The position numbers and the translations under genes are program-made. From Vespa crabro (Eukaryota; Arthropoda; Insecta; Hymenoptera; Vespidae): a stretch of DNA of 64,000 nt. Every line of letters begins with the position of its first letter. The stretch's first letter is position 1. Positions 51,156 through 62,561 of this stretch are shown piece by piece. The notes beneath the pieces were generated by a model that did no database searches, was not told where the DNA came from, and worked only from the letters and a program-made list of their open reading frames with translations. The stretch is taken from contig NC_060957.1 of the NCBI RefSeq assembly GCF_910589235.1, positions 1-64,000 on the forward strand, given 5' to 3'.

Positions 51156-51157
<2 letters not shown>
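46373..51157. other. AT-rich non-coding DNA
   Basis: No gene is supported. A (TC)-rich tract lies at 47,215-47,252 and another at 46,841-46,866. A somewhat GC-richer patch at 48,840-49,440 has no long open frame in either direction and no family resemblance I recognise. Confidence 0.5.

Positions 51158-51208
<51 letters not shown>
51158..51208. repeat. (GA)n microsatellite, about 50 bp
   Basis: Pure GA repeat. Confidence 0.98.
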
Positions 51209-51215
<7 letters not shown>

Positions 51216-54200
51216 CACTCTCTAGTATATTCGTTTATTGATCAATCTTATTTCACAACACTTAGATAAATATGAAATATCGAAAGATTTTTAGAAGGAG
51301 ACATCACGGAGAGATTACTTTTATTCGGCGAATTAACGATCGTCATCGTCTATTTCGGAAAGGAATAGAACAATCTGACATTAATTTGCGCGATCTTGTA
51401 TTTACTACAATGCAGACGAATTATAATCTGATCCGTCGTTATGCTTGACAAGAGTGATGGATTAAATGGATATTACCATCGAGATACCGCTTCGATTAAA
51501 GACTTATATGGATATGGATACGTACGTTTGACCTAACGTTTAGATTTTCTCTTCGCGATGACATCAAACATTTTCGGCATTTCTCAAGAAAAAGTGATAC
51601 ATATATTTCACGGAACAAATAGAATATTTATCTTACGACGTTATTTATATTTATAACTCGAACGAAGCAAAAAATGGAGGGAGAGAGAGAGAGGGGGATA
51701 AAGAAAAATGAACGATAGAATTTCTAATGGCATCTTGTAATCGTAGTAAACTCATTAGTTGTCAGACAAGACGTAAGAGGCTGTTTATCAATTAGGAACT
51801 AATGCGAAAACCACCCAAACTACCGACCTTAATAGTCCAGTGATCTCCCATTTATCTCTTACGCGACGATGATATTAAATTAGACGTGTTAACTGGAAAA
51901 TAAGACATCAAACACGTCTATTCGCATTCGTCATTATACTCTGATCTATGTATAATAATGAAATGATCAACGTTCATATACGTTTTTTATAAGGCAATTA
52001 TTACTTTAATTAACAATTAAGACTCAAGTGTAGAATAGTACGAAAAAAAAGTTTGGAATCGTAATAACGTATAAGTAAAACAAATATTGCCATTTTACGG
52101 CATTAATTCAGCTTTGAAGTATTTAAGTAATATCAATGTGAAATGACGATATGCGATCATGTTGTATTTAATAACTCCCATTGCGTTTAATCGGCTGCTG
52201 GATTGTGACAATTCTAATCTCTTTTAATCATATGAAATATTTATAAAACGAAAGATATTATGAAATTAATATCGATACGATGACTTTTTTCTTTTTACGA
52301 GAAAATTGTAAAAAATCTTATTTGTTAAAATAAGACAACGAGTTAGGAGCTGGTGAGAAATTTTCATTACATAGAGATAAATATTTCTAGGATTTTGCTC
52401 AGTGCCTTTTAAGCTTTACGAATATCCGACAAGCATGACAATTAATTAAAGCTTTTAACAAAGAAATCGGAATGAAATATTCATGCGAGCAAATCTCGAG
52501 TTTGGACGATAATAAAAAGAGCAGAAACGAATAAAGGCATAAAGAAATAAAAGTAAGAAAAGATTAAGTATCTTAGGTATATATGCCGACATAGGTTTGA
52601 CATTTGAATCCTTAATGAAATTGATATGCCAATAAAAAAAATTTCAGATTAGTAATGTCAGAAATTAGCTGACTCCGTCGGTAAAGGCGAATAAAAATAA
52701 CGCTTTTTTTTTCTTTTTTTTTTTTTTCGTCGAGGAATACCATTTCTTTCCAAAGGGACTTATTGCTTTTACCTTTCATGATAGAATTTCGCGACTTGTC
52801 AGAAGCGTAAGCAGGATGAATTTTTCAATGTGTCGAGAGGCACAATAACGTTGGTTTTCGAGGATGTTTTATCATCTTACGTGTATAAATATTACATGCG
52901 TATGTATGCACGAGCGTTTATCGGATAATATTCGTAGATCGAGATTGAAAAGAGAGAAAGATATTTGTTGAATGATTTTATACGGGGCCATTCTGACTTA
53001 CGGTGACCATAGAGACTTCTCTATGGTTTCTAATCGATCGTGGATGATACATGTTCCGTTCGCGCTAAATACCAAGAGTGGAAATACACTGTTACAAGAA
53101 AAGAGAAAAATATCTAATGGCGATTTGAGGCGATTGAGGTGATCAGTCTTGAATCACGTCACGCTCCATACTAACCGGAAATCAATAAGTCGCCGATCAA
53201 ATTGCTTCCTATCTTCCTCTTCCTCCTTTGTTTTTTACAGTTTTATGGAGCCATATTAAATAAATGTTTATTCTATGGTGCAGATCGGGATATATACATG
53301 GTAAATCATTAGACTCTACCAAATTGGATATAAGAAGTATCTCTATCCTTCTTCTTTTCTCTACTTTCGTTATTAGAAACTCTCTTTATTAGAAAACTAG
53401 ATAATAGAAAAGTGTAGAAAAATTGTTCGCATGCAGAGATTTTTTTTAAAAGATGAGAGCTTCTAATGGATGCATATCTTTTTTTCTTTTTGTTTTCGAA
53501 AAACTAATGGGTAAATTCTAAAACGATTTATCCATTCGATAAAATCAACTATTATTGGAATCAATCAATGTTTGAATAGATCCATTGAAAATTGGATTTT
53601 CGGTATTATATTTAGTAAATTCTCGCTGAATAACAACAATTTCAAATACCCTTAGGGGTATCCTTTGGGAATTGTTAGTGGTTCAACTTTGTAGACATGT
53701 AGGAACATATACTGTACTTTCCCTCTTTTATAGTATTTATTCTTCCACTATCTGTAGTTAACTTTCGGTGGTCACGTATTTAATGCGTGGGCTATGGAGA
53801 AATCGAATTTTAATTGACAAATTATATTCTTCGATATATATAATAAATAACATTCGATTTTTCCAAACAGAATATATTTCATTTTAAATCTTTATATTGG
53901 AACAAATGATATTAAAAAGAAGATTTCATGATTACTTTTGACCGATGAAAATTTTTGCTCATTTTGCTATTATGATCGCTACCTTTTGTCGCATAATTAA
54001 ATTAAATTTTTGTTTTTTTTTTTTGTTCATTCTTAAAAATACATCTCCGAATTAATGCTAATTCTGTTCAAAATAGATGATATTATTCGTGTTTCATATT
54101 ACTATTAGACATAGCGAAATTTTCAGCCGGTCGCTAAATTTTATCTGAAAATATTTCAAATTGAGACTTTTCCTCTCTTTAATTAAAACCAAATACGTAT

Positions 54201-54532
54201 ATTAATTCGAATATTGCTTTTTTTGATTATTTCTTACTTCCATACGTCCATACGAATCAGTTATCCCAAAGATCGGTTTGCTAAAGTCGCGTTAATACAA
54301 AATTATACATTCATAATTAAAAGTTTTTTGCTCCAAAACAACTCTATGCTGGTGAATCTGTTTTTGTAACATATCCCAACAATTCATGGTCCTCCGAGGA
54401 AGGTTTATTCAACAACAACACAGGATACGGTACATCGTAATTTGCATCGAGTATTGTTGTTATTTCAATCGGGAGTATTCCATCTTGTTGTTACGGAAAA
54501 TAATAGGATAAGAGAAATTACAGTTGACTTTG
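51209..54532. other. AT-rich non-coding DNA
   Basis: No gene or repeat beyond short homopolymers is visible (T-runs near 52,706-52,728 and 54,012-54,024). Confidence 0.5.
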
Positions 54533-54658
54533 CTAAATATCTCCCAGAGATGAGGAGCCATCTTTGCGGTATTCTCCAATTTTCACCTTGACGACACCCC
54601 GGGGGCTCAATTTGCGTTCCCAGGATGATGAAGACTTGTCGGGCTTAGAAGATATAAC
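54533..54658 (-). CDS. Probable terminal coding exon, gene unidentified
   Basis: On the minus strand an acceptor (GATTTTAG) is followed by 41 codons and TAG. The peptide is polar and basic, with SSKPDKSSSSWERKLS, RGVVKVKIGEY and an end RKDGSSSLGDI. A stop directly before the acceptor means the frame can only be entered by splicing. GC is well above the flanks. The plus strand offers a rival terminal exon over the same bases: acceptor ATCTCCCAG at about 54,547, then 37 codons including SLRYSPIFTLTTPRG and ending DDEDLSGLEDIT before TAA. Composition strongly suggests coding on one of the strands; I slightly favour minus. It looks like a cytoplasmic C-terminus, but no family is recognised and the neighbouring exon is not found. 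Confidence 0.4.
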   Translation of the reverse strand, partial: VISSKPDKSSSSWERKLSPRGVVKVKIGEYRKDGSSSLGDI

Positions 54659-55744
54659 CTAAAATCATGCGATGTTCGATGAAATATTTAGCATGACGAA
54701 GAAAGCAAAATTCATTTGACATCTGATGCGATCAGAATAAAAGGGATTTATTAGAATTTACAAGTGTAGTTCTGACTCAAAGAATTGGCGCTATGTGTTA
54801 ACGACTACTGATTTTCTTCTATCGCCGAGAAACAAATTAATTTTTTTTTTTTTTTCTTTTTTGATGATGAAACCTCTGAAACGAAAGAACGAACATGGAA
54901 ACATAAAAGGAAACGGGAAAGGAAAAATCGCCAAGAAAGAAAGAAAGAAAGAAAAAATCAAAGATTAGAAGAAAGAGAATAATGGACATATCGCTCGGTA
55001 AGTAAAGCTCTACAAAAATTTTTAATTAATATAATGTTGTTGCAGGTTTATTTATAGCTCTGTGCCTGCGAGTGGACCCCTCATAGTTTTGGCACATTAC
55101 AATATACGTGGGTAAAATGAATACCGCGTACGTGCATTTCGCTCAAATGAAAACTCATTTCTCTCTCGTTTATCTCAATAAAAAGAACGACATTACATGG
55201 ATTATATTCTATTTGTTATGGACTAAAAGTATAAGGCTCCATATATGTTATTCGTATATAACCGATTCTTTATTTAACGAAGAAATAAGAAAACTAATGA
55301 AGAAAAAGGGAATAATTAATTACCATTTGTACAATTTGAAATAATTCGGTAAGCGAGCAGCGGTATATCATTTATGTTTTTTTTTTTTTTTTCTGATAGT
55401 AATTGCAATTTCGATATCTCTAATTAACTCCATCAACTTTTCTATTATTATGTTCCGTGGCGTAAAATAAAAATTCATCTAAGATGGTTAACTTTAACAA
55501 TAACCGTATTAAAAGAAACCGTCGTAAGTCGGAAAGTTAATCTCATTAAAGTTTAGCTTTCCCCGTACCCCTACTCAAGACGTAAGACCACTACAAAGGA
55601 AGTTTTTCAACCATGATCGTTCCTTTCTCTCCTGATACGTAAAATAAACTTTTCGAACGATACAAAGCGACATGAAAAAAACAAAAAAAGAAAATTCTGA
55701 TGGATTTATTTCATAAATATCTTTTATCATTTTCTTTGTGATTT

Positions 55745-55784
<40 letters not shown>

Positions 55785-57472
55785 GCTTGAACAAATCAGT
55801 CAACGTCTAAAGGAAGATTAGCGAGATGATCCAACGAGTTGATTCAACGGATATATCTTTTTTCTTTTTTTCATACGCACGCCTATCTTTATCTCCGCAA
55901 GAATAAACAGTGAAATATTCTTTGGCTTATTCAAATTGTGTGCACTGCCTTAAATTATTCGTCTCCTTGTTCTCACTTCCGAGGATCTTTCAAAGCAACG
56001 AAAGGATAATACACTTGCGAATTGGTCCTACATTTTTCATTTTCGAAGACGCATGCTCCATCATATTAATCGTGCGAGCTTTTTCTCGGTTCAACGAATC
56101 CTAACTAATCGATTTTTGAATTCGCTGTGAAATTGCAAAATTTCTCGTACAATCATTAAAGTCGAAAATTAAGAAATCTTAAAATCAAATTTTTTTCGTG
56201 CTTTCTCATTAAGACTTCAAATTATTTGATCAGAGATAGAAATACAGGTTTGTGCAGTATCGATTTCCCGGCGTCTCTAATCTCTAAATCTTGGTAATTA
56301 TCAACGGGAACAGACTTTAATACAATTGCAGAGCTCGGTAAGATACAAATAAGTCTTAATTATAGACGGATTGACTGTCATACCTATATATTAACTTCTA
56401 CCTTTACCGTAATTAGCGATAGTTTGAACTTGAATGTACATTAAGAAAATATTCACCACGAATTATTCATTAGAAATCGTTGGGAATGGATATAAGGTGG
56501 GTGAGTTAACGACGTTTCGAAAATTGTCTAAACAAACGAAACAAACTTAAACTCCTTTTTCTGAGAAAAACAATTTATTACTATATTTTATTATTTAAAA
56601 AGGCGACAAATACGTTTAACATTCAATTCTGAACCGAAAGTTTTATCCAACAACAAAAATATTCCATTAATCTATCTATTTTTTAAGGATAAATTAGTGC
56701 AATCACCTTGTACAAGAAATGAAATTGTTGTGTGTAATGAAATATTCGAGAATAAACCAATCAAAATTTATCCCCTCTCATTCGTTATACTTGTCACGCT
56801 CGAACTCTTCGTACAAATCTTCCCGTTATCCTTAATCTTTTCTTTAATATTTCCGATCGTCTTGCCGGATAATCGTTGAGATTAAAAGAACCTTAAAAAA
56901 ATCCCGAGGGAAGCAACAGCTAGGAATCACCAAGGATTAATCGCCGATAATTAGGATCCACCAAAGATTCATCAAGAATCGTAATAATTAGAATCGCTGG
57001 GAACTAAGATCCATCAAGAGTTCTTGATGATTTACTATAAGAATTTCTATAACCATATAGGGTTTAATCGGCAATTGTGGGAATATTTGCATTATCGTAA
57101 TCTTGTTACCGACAGTAAAATATAATATTTAATAACACAAATGCTAAATTTATTGATTCACTGCTTAACCTAGATTGAGATCGAGCCTTCGGCATTAAGC
57201 TGTCGAAAGCATTACTACTAGTGCGCATGTTAGAAAGGGAGCTAGGTAACGCATGTGCGCCAGTCAAAGTCAATTCTTGGCGTATGCGCAACGTAACAAT
57301 AAAATTCTGAAGGTCGAGTCGCTCGTATTATAAAATCAGGGATGGTAGACGGTTCCTTACTTTAAGGGCAACGAAGGTTGCAATTAAGATTTCTAAAATA
57401 CTCTAATTGTCCAATCGATTATGACTCCACCCTCGAAGGACTTTAGAAGAGAAAATTTGTATAAGGATATAG

Positions 57473-57476
<4 letters not shown>
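54659..57476. other. AT-rich non-coding DNA or intron
   Basis: It contains the poly(A) run at 55,748-55,783, a consensus-like donor CTCG|GTAAGT at about 54,998 with an acceptor TTGCAG about 45 bp later, and a serine-rich minus-strand open stretch near 57,110-57,290. None of these amounts to a gene. Confidence 0.4.
55748..55783. repeat. Poly(A) run, about 36 bp
   Basis: Uninterrupted A homopolymer. No retroposon body is recognised to its left. Confidence 0.97.

Positions 57477-57524
<48 letters not shown>
57477..57524. repeat. (TA)n microsatellite, about 48 bp
   Basis: Uninterrupted TA repeat. Confidence 0.98.
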
Positions 57525-57527
<3 letters not shown>

Positions 57528-60034
57528 AATATAAAGAATGGTTCAGAGAGACGATCTATTTGAATTTTTGTTAATCAAGCTTTATGAGAGGTTTACAACA
57601 CAGACGGCGTTTTTCACATAAAAGTTTAATTTATGCTTTTCTCTTTTTCGTGCTCCTTAGTTAAGAATTAAAGTGGCTAATTGTTTTAGAAACCTTCTAT
57701 GAGGACATTTGGCCTGTATTAATGTCTATCGCTCGGTGACCGTAATAAATTGGAGACTGTTTGTTTCTTTTTTTAAATGAATTAAAGTTGTGAATCGAAA
57801 ATTAAATTAATATTATGAAACCATGGGAAATGATATGATAAATTTCAGAGGTAGTTGCAGATGTAAAATGAGGTAAAAAATTTTCAAGTTTTTTCATTCA
57901 ACGTGTAATGATTATTTTTATGAAAGAATGAAGGAAAACTTAACTTTATCCTCTATTGCAATAGGTTTCGTAAAATTAGGTTAAACGATCCTCGAATATA
58001 CGTATCGACATCCGCCAACATTTCTTGGGTATATAAATGTAGCTACGTGTCAATAGTTCGATTTGCTATTTTGCAGTTCAATCGTGTTACGTTTTCTGCT
58101 CGGGAGAACATAAAAGTTTCTTCATGTTACTGCAGATATTTCTTCGAAAAATGAAAATATTTCATTTATTCCCATTTATGATCACTGTGAATCATTATTC
58201 ATACATCTTTAATTCATTTTATCTGAATCTGTATATTTTTGTATCAGAGATTAGTAGAAGAAATAACTGCAATATTTTCATTCGTTCGATGAATTGAAAT
58301 ATTCATAATGAATTCAAATAAATGAATACTTACATTATCCAAAGTATACGTACCCTTAAACCTTAACTACTAAGAATAAAATGTATGATTTATAAAGGAA
58401 AAATCATTTTTATAAAGGAAAATTTCTGAAAGTACGCTTTTCGAAATTACAATTTTGCTCTTAGACGTAGCAACGATTTTTCCCTTACAGAAATATAGAA
58501 ATTGTACTTGCACATGTAGTAAATACCTATTTACCTCCCACGAAATATCAAACGACTACGATTTGGTAAAACTATATGTACACACACACACACACACACG
58601 CGCGCGCACATAACCCATAAGAGTGCGAATGGAAAACTATTCTGACGAATAAATGAGTGCACGCCAGTAGCAATTCAGGGAAGAATTTCCGAAGAATTTT
58701 ATTTTCTTTGTTTCCATGCTCAACTTCGCAGAAATTCTCCATCTTCGACAATTCGACAACTTTCTACAGTTTTCCCATGGGACATCCAAATTGCATTTTA
58801 AAAGTAGACAGCAAATAATAGAAAAAGTAGAGTATACGCATGCTAAAGTAGAAATGTGTGAATTCACGCACAGCAAGGAAAAATGAGTTTTTCACCGAGA
58901 ATAGAACGAAGCGAAACGAAAAATTCTTTTCTTCGGATACTCACCCGATTCGAATTTTCAAATTTCATCGCACATTCGATGAATATAATAATAATATTAT
59001 ATAGAATAATATAAATAAGAAAAATAAGAAGTGTGACGTTAATTAAATGTTGAAACTCGATAGAAGAATTGTTACTGTCGTTAAATTTCAGAAATGATTG
59101 TGATCCACGACAGTCGCTAGGATTAAATGCGATTTTCGTGAAAATATTGATTAACTTATTAATAGTTAATTAAAACTCTCGAGATGAGAGGCGAGAATAC
59201 ATATTTTATAACACATTGAAAGACAGATGTGATTCCTCTTTCTAGCAACCCTCTGTATTATCGATCATTATAATTTTCTAATATACCGGGTATCTCATTC
59301 TAAACGATGCGACCAAATATCCCCAATTTCATTGCTTTTATAAACAAATGTTTCAAATGAAAGTTATTAGGATTTGAGTGGTAAATATTACTGCGCTTTA
59401 AACTATTACAATGTCTGATTATTAGTGTTAATGTTTGTAAAAAGATATAATAGAAAAAGGGACAAAGAAATATATAATTCAACGCAACGAACGTATTACT
59501 CAAGTGATAATATTTATGTAGTATAACATTAACGTAATTATTGTGATTATTCGTAGAACACATTATATGTAAGTAGAAATAATCGATATTTCTTCTCAGA
59601 AGAAAAGAATAGAAAAAGAAAGAGAGGTAAAAAGGTTGCCAGTCATCATATCGCCGCATATTAAAGTAAGTGTGTAATTCCACGAAAAATAAGAAAAGAA
59701 ATAAAGGGAAATATTCAAATCAGTGGCACTTGCACGTTATTCGAATTTAGTTGCATGCGTCCGGCGAATAATGCTCATTGACTCCTATAGAATCACGAAT
59801 CGCGTGTAAGGGGACTTTGGATGAAAATATCCTTGCATGGTGCATCACCGCTATTACTATCATTAACCATTGTTATCAATGTCATAACCCTTCTCAGGAG
59901 TGGTAAATTATATTACTCCTCTGCGAATGTTATGGCACATCCTAATGACAATTGACTGCTATCCACGATTAAACGTCTCATATCGAACGATTCTACCTTA
60001 GAATAGAAAGTACTGCCGATCTTACCGTACAGTA
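57525..60034. other. AT-rich non-coding DNA
   Basis: No gene is supported. A (CA)n-(CG)n tract lies at 58,579-58,610. A good minus-strand donor CGG|GTGAGT at about 58,934 follows a short ATG-initiated frame (MKFENSNR), which is too short to call. Confidence 0.45.
58579..58610. repeat. (CA)n-(CG)n microsatellite
   Basis: About 20 bp of CA followed by CGCGCGCGC, an alternating purine-pyrimidine tract. Confidence 0.97.
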
Positions 60035-60036
60035 TG

Positions 60037-60092
<56 letters not shown>
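60035..60092. repeat. (TA)n microsatellite, about 58 bp
   Basis: This is the longest TA tract in the window. Confidence 0.98.
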
Positions 60093-60096
<4 letters not shown>

Positions 60097-61033
60097 TATA
60101 TATACGATATGTGTCAATTTATCTCTATAGTTTTCCAAAGTGTATCAAATGGATTTTGTTGGAAGCGTTTCTTTTTTACCACGTGAAAGAAATCGAATTT
60201 AATTCGATCCCTCTGATCGAGGAAATTCGCCCTTTTCAACCTAATGTGTGTATATGTGTTATATCATGCCTTTCGATGCTGTATATAATGAATTATCTCG
60301 ATGGTAAGCGAGGGTAACCGATGTTAAGCGGTTAAAAAAACTCAACAATAATTGAAATATGAATAGTAATTATACATTTGGAAGGAATATACGAAAACAT
60401 TGAAAATAATTTTAAAGTTTAACTTTGTATGCGAATTAAAATCCGTTAAATGCGCAATCTTGATTAATTGTATTAATTAATTCAAGTTCAAACTAAACCA
60501 TGTATACACGCTCTTTTTGTACAGGCGATATTACGTGCACGATAATCGGAAGCGCTTTAACGCGCTTACGGCAACTAAAAGGTTAATTATTAAATTGAAA
60601 GTACTCGAGTAAATTCACCATAGATAAAGGAGATAATTATCGTATAATATTCGATAAATGTTGATCCATATGGAATAATATAGAATGGGGTTCGTAACAT
60701 TGTCGAGGAATTTTATTTCTGAATGTATAAATGTTCCAAAAATAATATCATTAATTAGAGCGCCTTAGAATATTGTACGAGTAATGGAAACTACGCCTAC
60801 CACCAAGAATATTATAAATATCTATGTACTTCCTTCGCGGCATGACAAAACTCTCACGAAGATCGATTTGCCTATTCGCTTCGTCGAATTCACCGATTTC
60901 ACCGATATACGTACGTTTACCGTTGCAATTCTTTAATGCGCTCGCTCTCTTTTTTTTTTTTTCTTCTTCTTTTCTTTTTCTCCCATGCATTTTCCGTTAT
61001 GTATTTTCTATTATGCTCTTCCGTTATTTTCAG
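60093..61033. other. AT-rich non-coding DNA
   Basis: A 79-codon minus-strand ORF at 60,751-60,990 contains GKRTYIGEIGEFDEANRQID, which looks protein-like but has a lysine-glutamate low-complexity start and no supporting splice sites. Otherwise nothing is visible. Confidence 0.4.
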
Positions 61034-61254
61034 CATATATACAAGGTCGTTTCTCGCAACCGTCTCTTGTATTCGTCATCCATCATAGAAACACGAGAAT
61101 ACGTCGCGTATTATTTTATCTACGGAGCGAGTTTACTCACCAAACCGTTACAGTCGGCCGGATTAATGAGATACTATCTTTCGATGTTGCTTCATTCAAT
61201 ACGTACCTGCAACAAAGAGGATTAAATAAATACGCACCGACCAATCAGCTATAG
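61034..61254 (+). CDS. Possible terminal exon, plus-strand reading
   Basis: A strong acceptor (CCGTTATTTTCAG) is followed by 72 codons in one frame and then TAG. The peptide includes QPSLVFVIHHRNTRIRRVL, VGRINEILSFDVASF and an end NKYAPTNQL, and the codons are less AT-rich than the flanks. No family is recognised and no upstream exon was found. It overlaps the rival minus-strand exon at 61,141-61,206; only one is likely to be real. Confidence 0.22.
61141..61206 (-). CDS. Possible 66-nt internal exon, minus-strand reading
   Basis: The minus strand has a strong acceptor (TAATCCTCTTTGTTGCAG) and a consensus donor (TTTG|GTGAGT) bounding 66 nt. Only one frame is open, reading YVLNEATSKDSISLIRPTVT. 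The length is divisible by three, so the phase is kept. It could belong to the same minus-strand gene as the 54.5-kb exon, but the phases do not join directly. It conflicts with the plus-strand reading over the same bases. Confidence 0.22.
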
Positions 61255-62488
61255 GAGTTTAATGCGTTCCTTCTATCAGTATGAATGGAATCGATGGCGC
61301 ATTTATAGTCCGACGAACGGGAGGTGTTGGGGAGGTATGACCAATGTTTATGTAATATCAGGCGACAACGAGCATGCAGAGTATCCAAAACAAGAAAGTT
61401 TGAAAAAAGATCGATTTCAACGTTCACGTTTTGTTTTATTGCCAATTCATTAATATTTGAATAAATGCTATCTTTTTATCCTAACAACTTGAGTCAAAGT
61501 TATCCGAGTCGATAATTTTGAAGAATCTCAATAGGAGATTTTAATTTTCGTAAGTTTAATATCGAAATCTTCACCAATTGTAAAGTTATTATAATATTCG
61601 GAATAACATGCTTAACGATCGCAAGATGTTAAGTCGAGTAATACAGGCGTAGGATATATATAGAAATAAATTTACATTCTCCTTGTATTTTTATTTAATT
61701 TCGAGCGAAATTGTATAATGTAAACTTGGATGACAATTGTATAAATGATTTCAGACGAAGCAAGAACAAAATTCCAAAAATTCAACTGGATCTGCAAGCC
61801 AAACTTTTCGAGCATTTATTATCACGCAACAGCCGAGACCAAACACGCTCTGTAAACAAAATTAAATCGCAACTAATTAAATCCCGACTTATTATTATTT
61901 CGTGAAAGAACAGATATTTTTTTATAATTTAATAATTTTAATTGGCAAAAAGAAACGGTTCCGTTGGAATTTATTTGAAAAGAAAAAGGAAAATATTAAA
62001 ATTGAAGATACGAAAATTCGTTTTTCCATTCTTTTTATTTTTTTTCCTCCCTTTTAAGAAACCATTAAAAAGTAAGAAGTAAACGATGAAGCACGAAGGT
62101 GACCGATTAAATTTGAGTTAATTGCTTCGATTAGAGCACTAATTCGAGTCGAGGAAATCTGGGACGCTAATTGTCCTGCAATTAGAGCAACCCGCGCATA
62201 GAAGTCGAAATAAAATGATGATAGTCGAGTATCGTAAAATAACACAAAGGAGAAACGTTAATTTATGTTATAAAATGTTATCTTTTTAAGATAGAGAACT
62301 TTGGATTGCGAATTTTCCTCAAAGCAAAATTATTGATTTTAAATTTGAAGATCTCCAATTATCTCTTGCGTGAGCCAATTTTAGAAAGTGGAAATCTTTG
62401 TTTAAAGGACCACTCGAAAAATCATGGACTTGGATGCGTTCTATCTCGAAATTCGTTCTATCTCGCGGGAACTTTCCACTCGAGTACC
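61255..62488. other. AT-rich non-coding DNA
   Basis: No gene is supported. The small ORFs here have no recognisable motifs. Confidence 0.45.
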
Positions 62489-62561
62489 TTAAGACAAGTT
62501 ACTTTCCCATTTGAATCGATTGTCTTCAATCGGATTTTCGTCTTCGTCGACGGTCCGGCGT
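62489..62561 (-). CDS. Possible short exon, acidic peptide
   Basis: On the minus strand a long pyrimidine tract (about 62,568-62,620) and TCACTGAATAG form a strong acceptor. One frame then reads RRTVDEDENPIEDNRFKWES and stops at TAA (62,489-62,491). A second frame is also open up to a weak donor AAG|GTACTC. Coding status and identity are unknown. The splice acceptor is the main evidence. Confidence 0.22.

Noticed and set aside
54982..55115. Mini-gene on the plus strand with donor CTCG|GTAAGT and acceptor TTGCAG
   Set aside because: The intron would be only about 45 bp and the joined frame stops after 18 codons.
57106..57291. Serine-rich minus-strand ORF as an exon
   Set aside because: Its splice signals are weak (GTTAAG donor) and no neighbouring exon joins it.
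60751..60990. 79-codon minus-strand ORF
   Set aside because: The N-terminal half is a translation of a poly-purine run, and there is no promoter, splice or family support.
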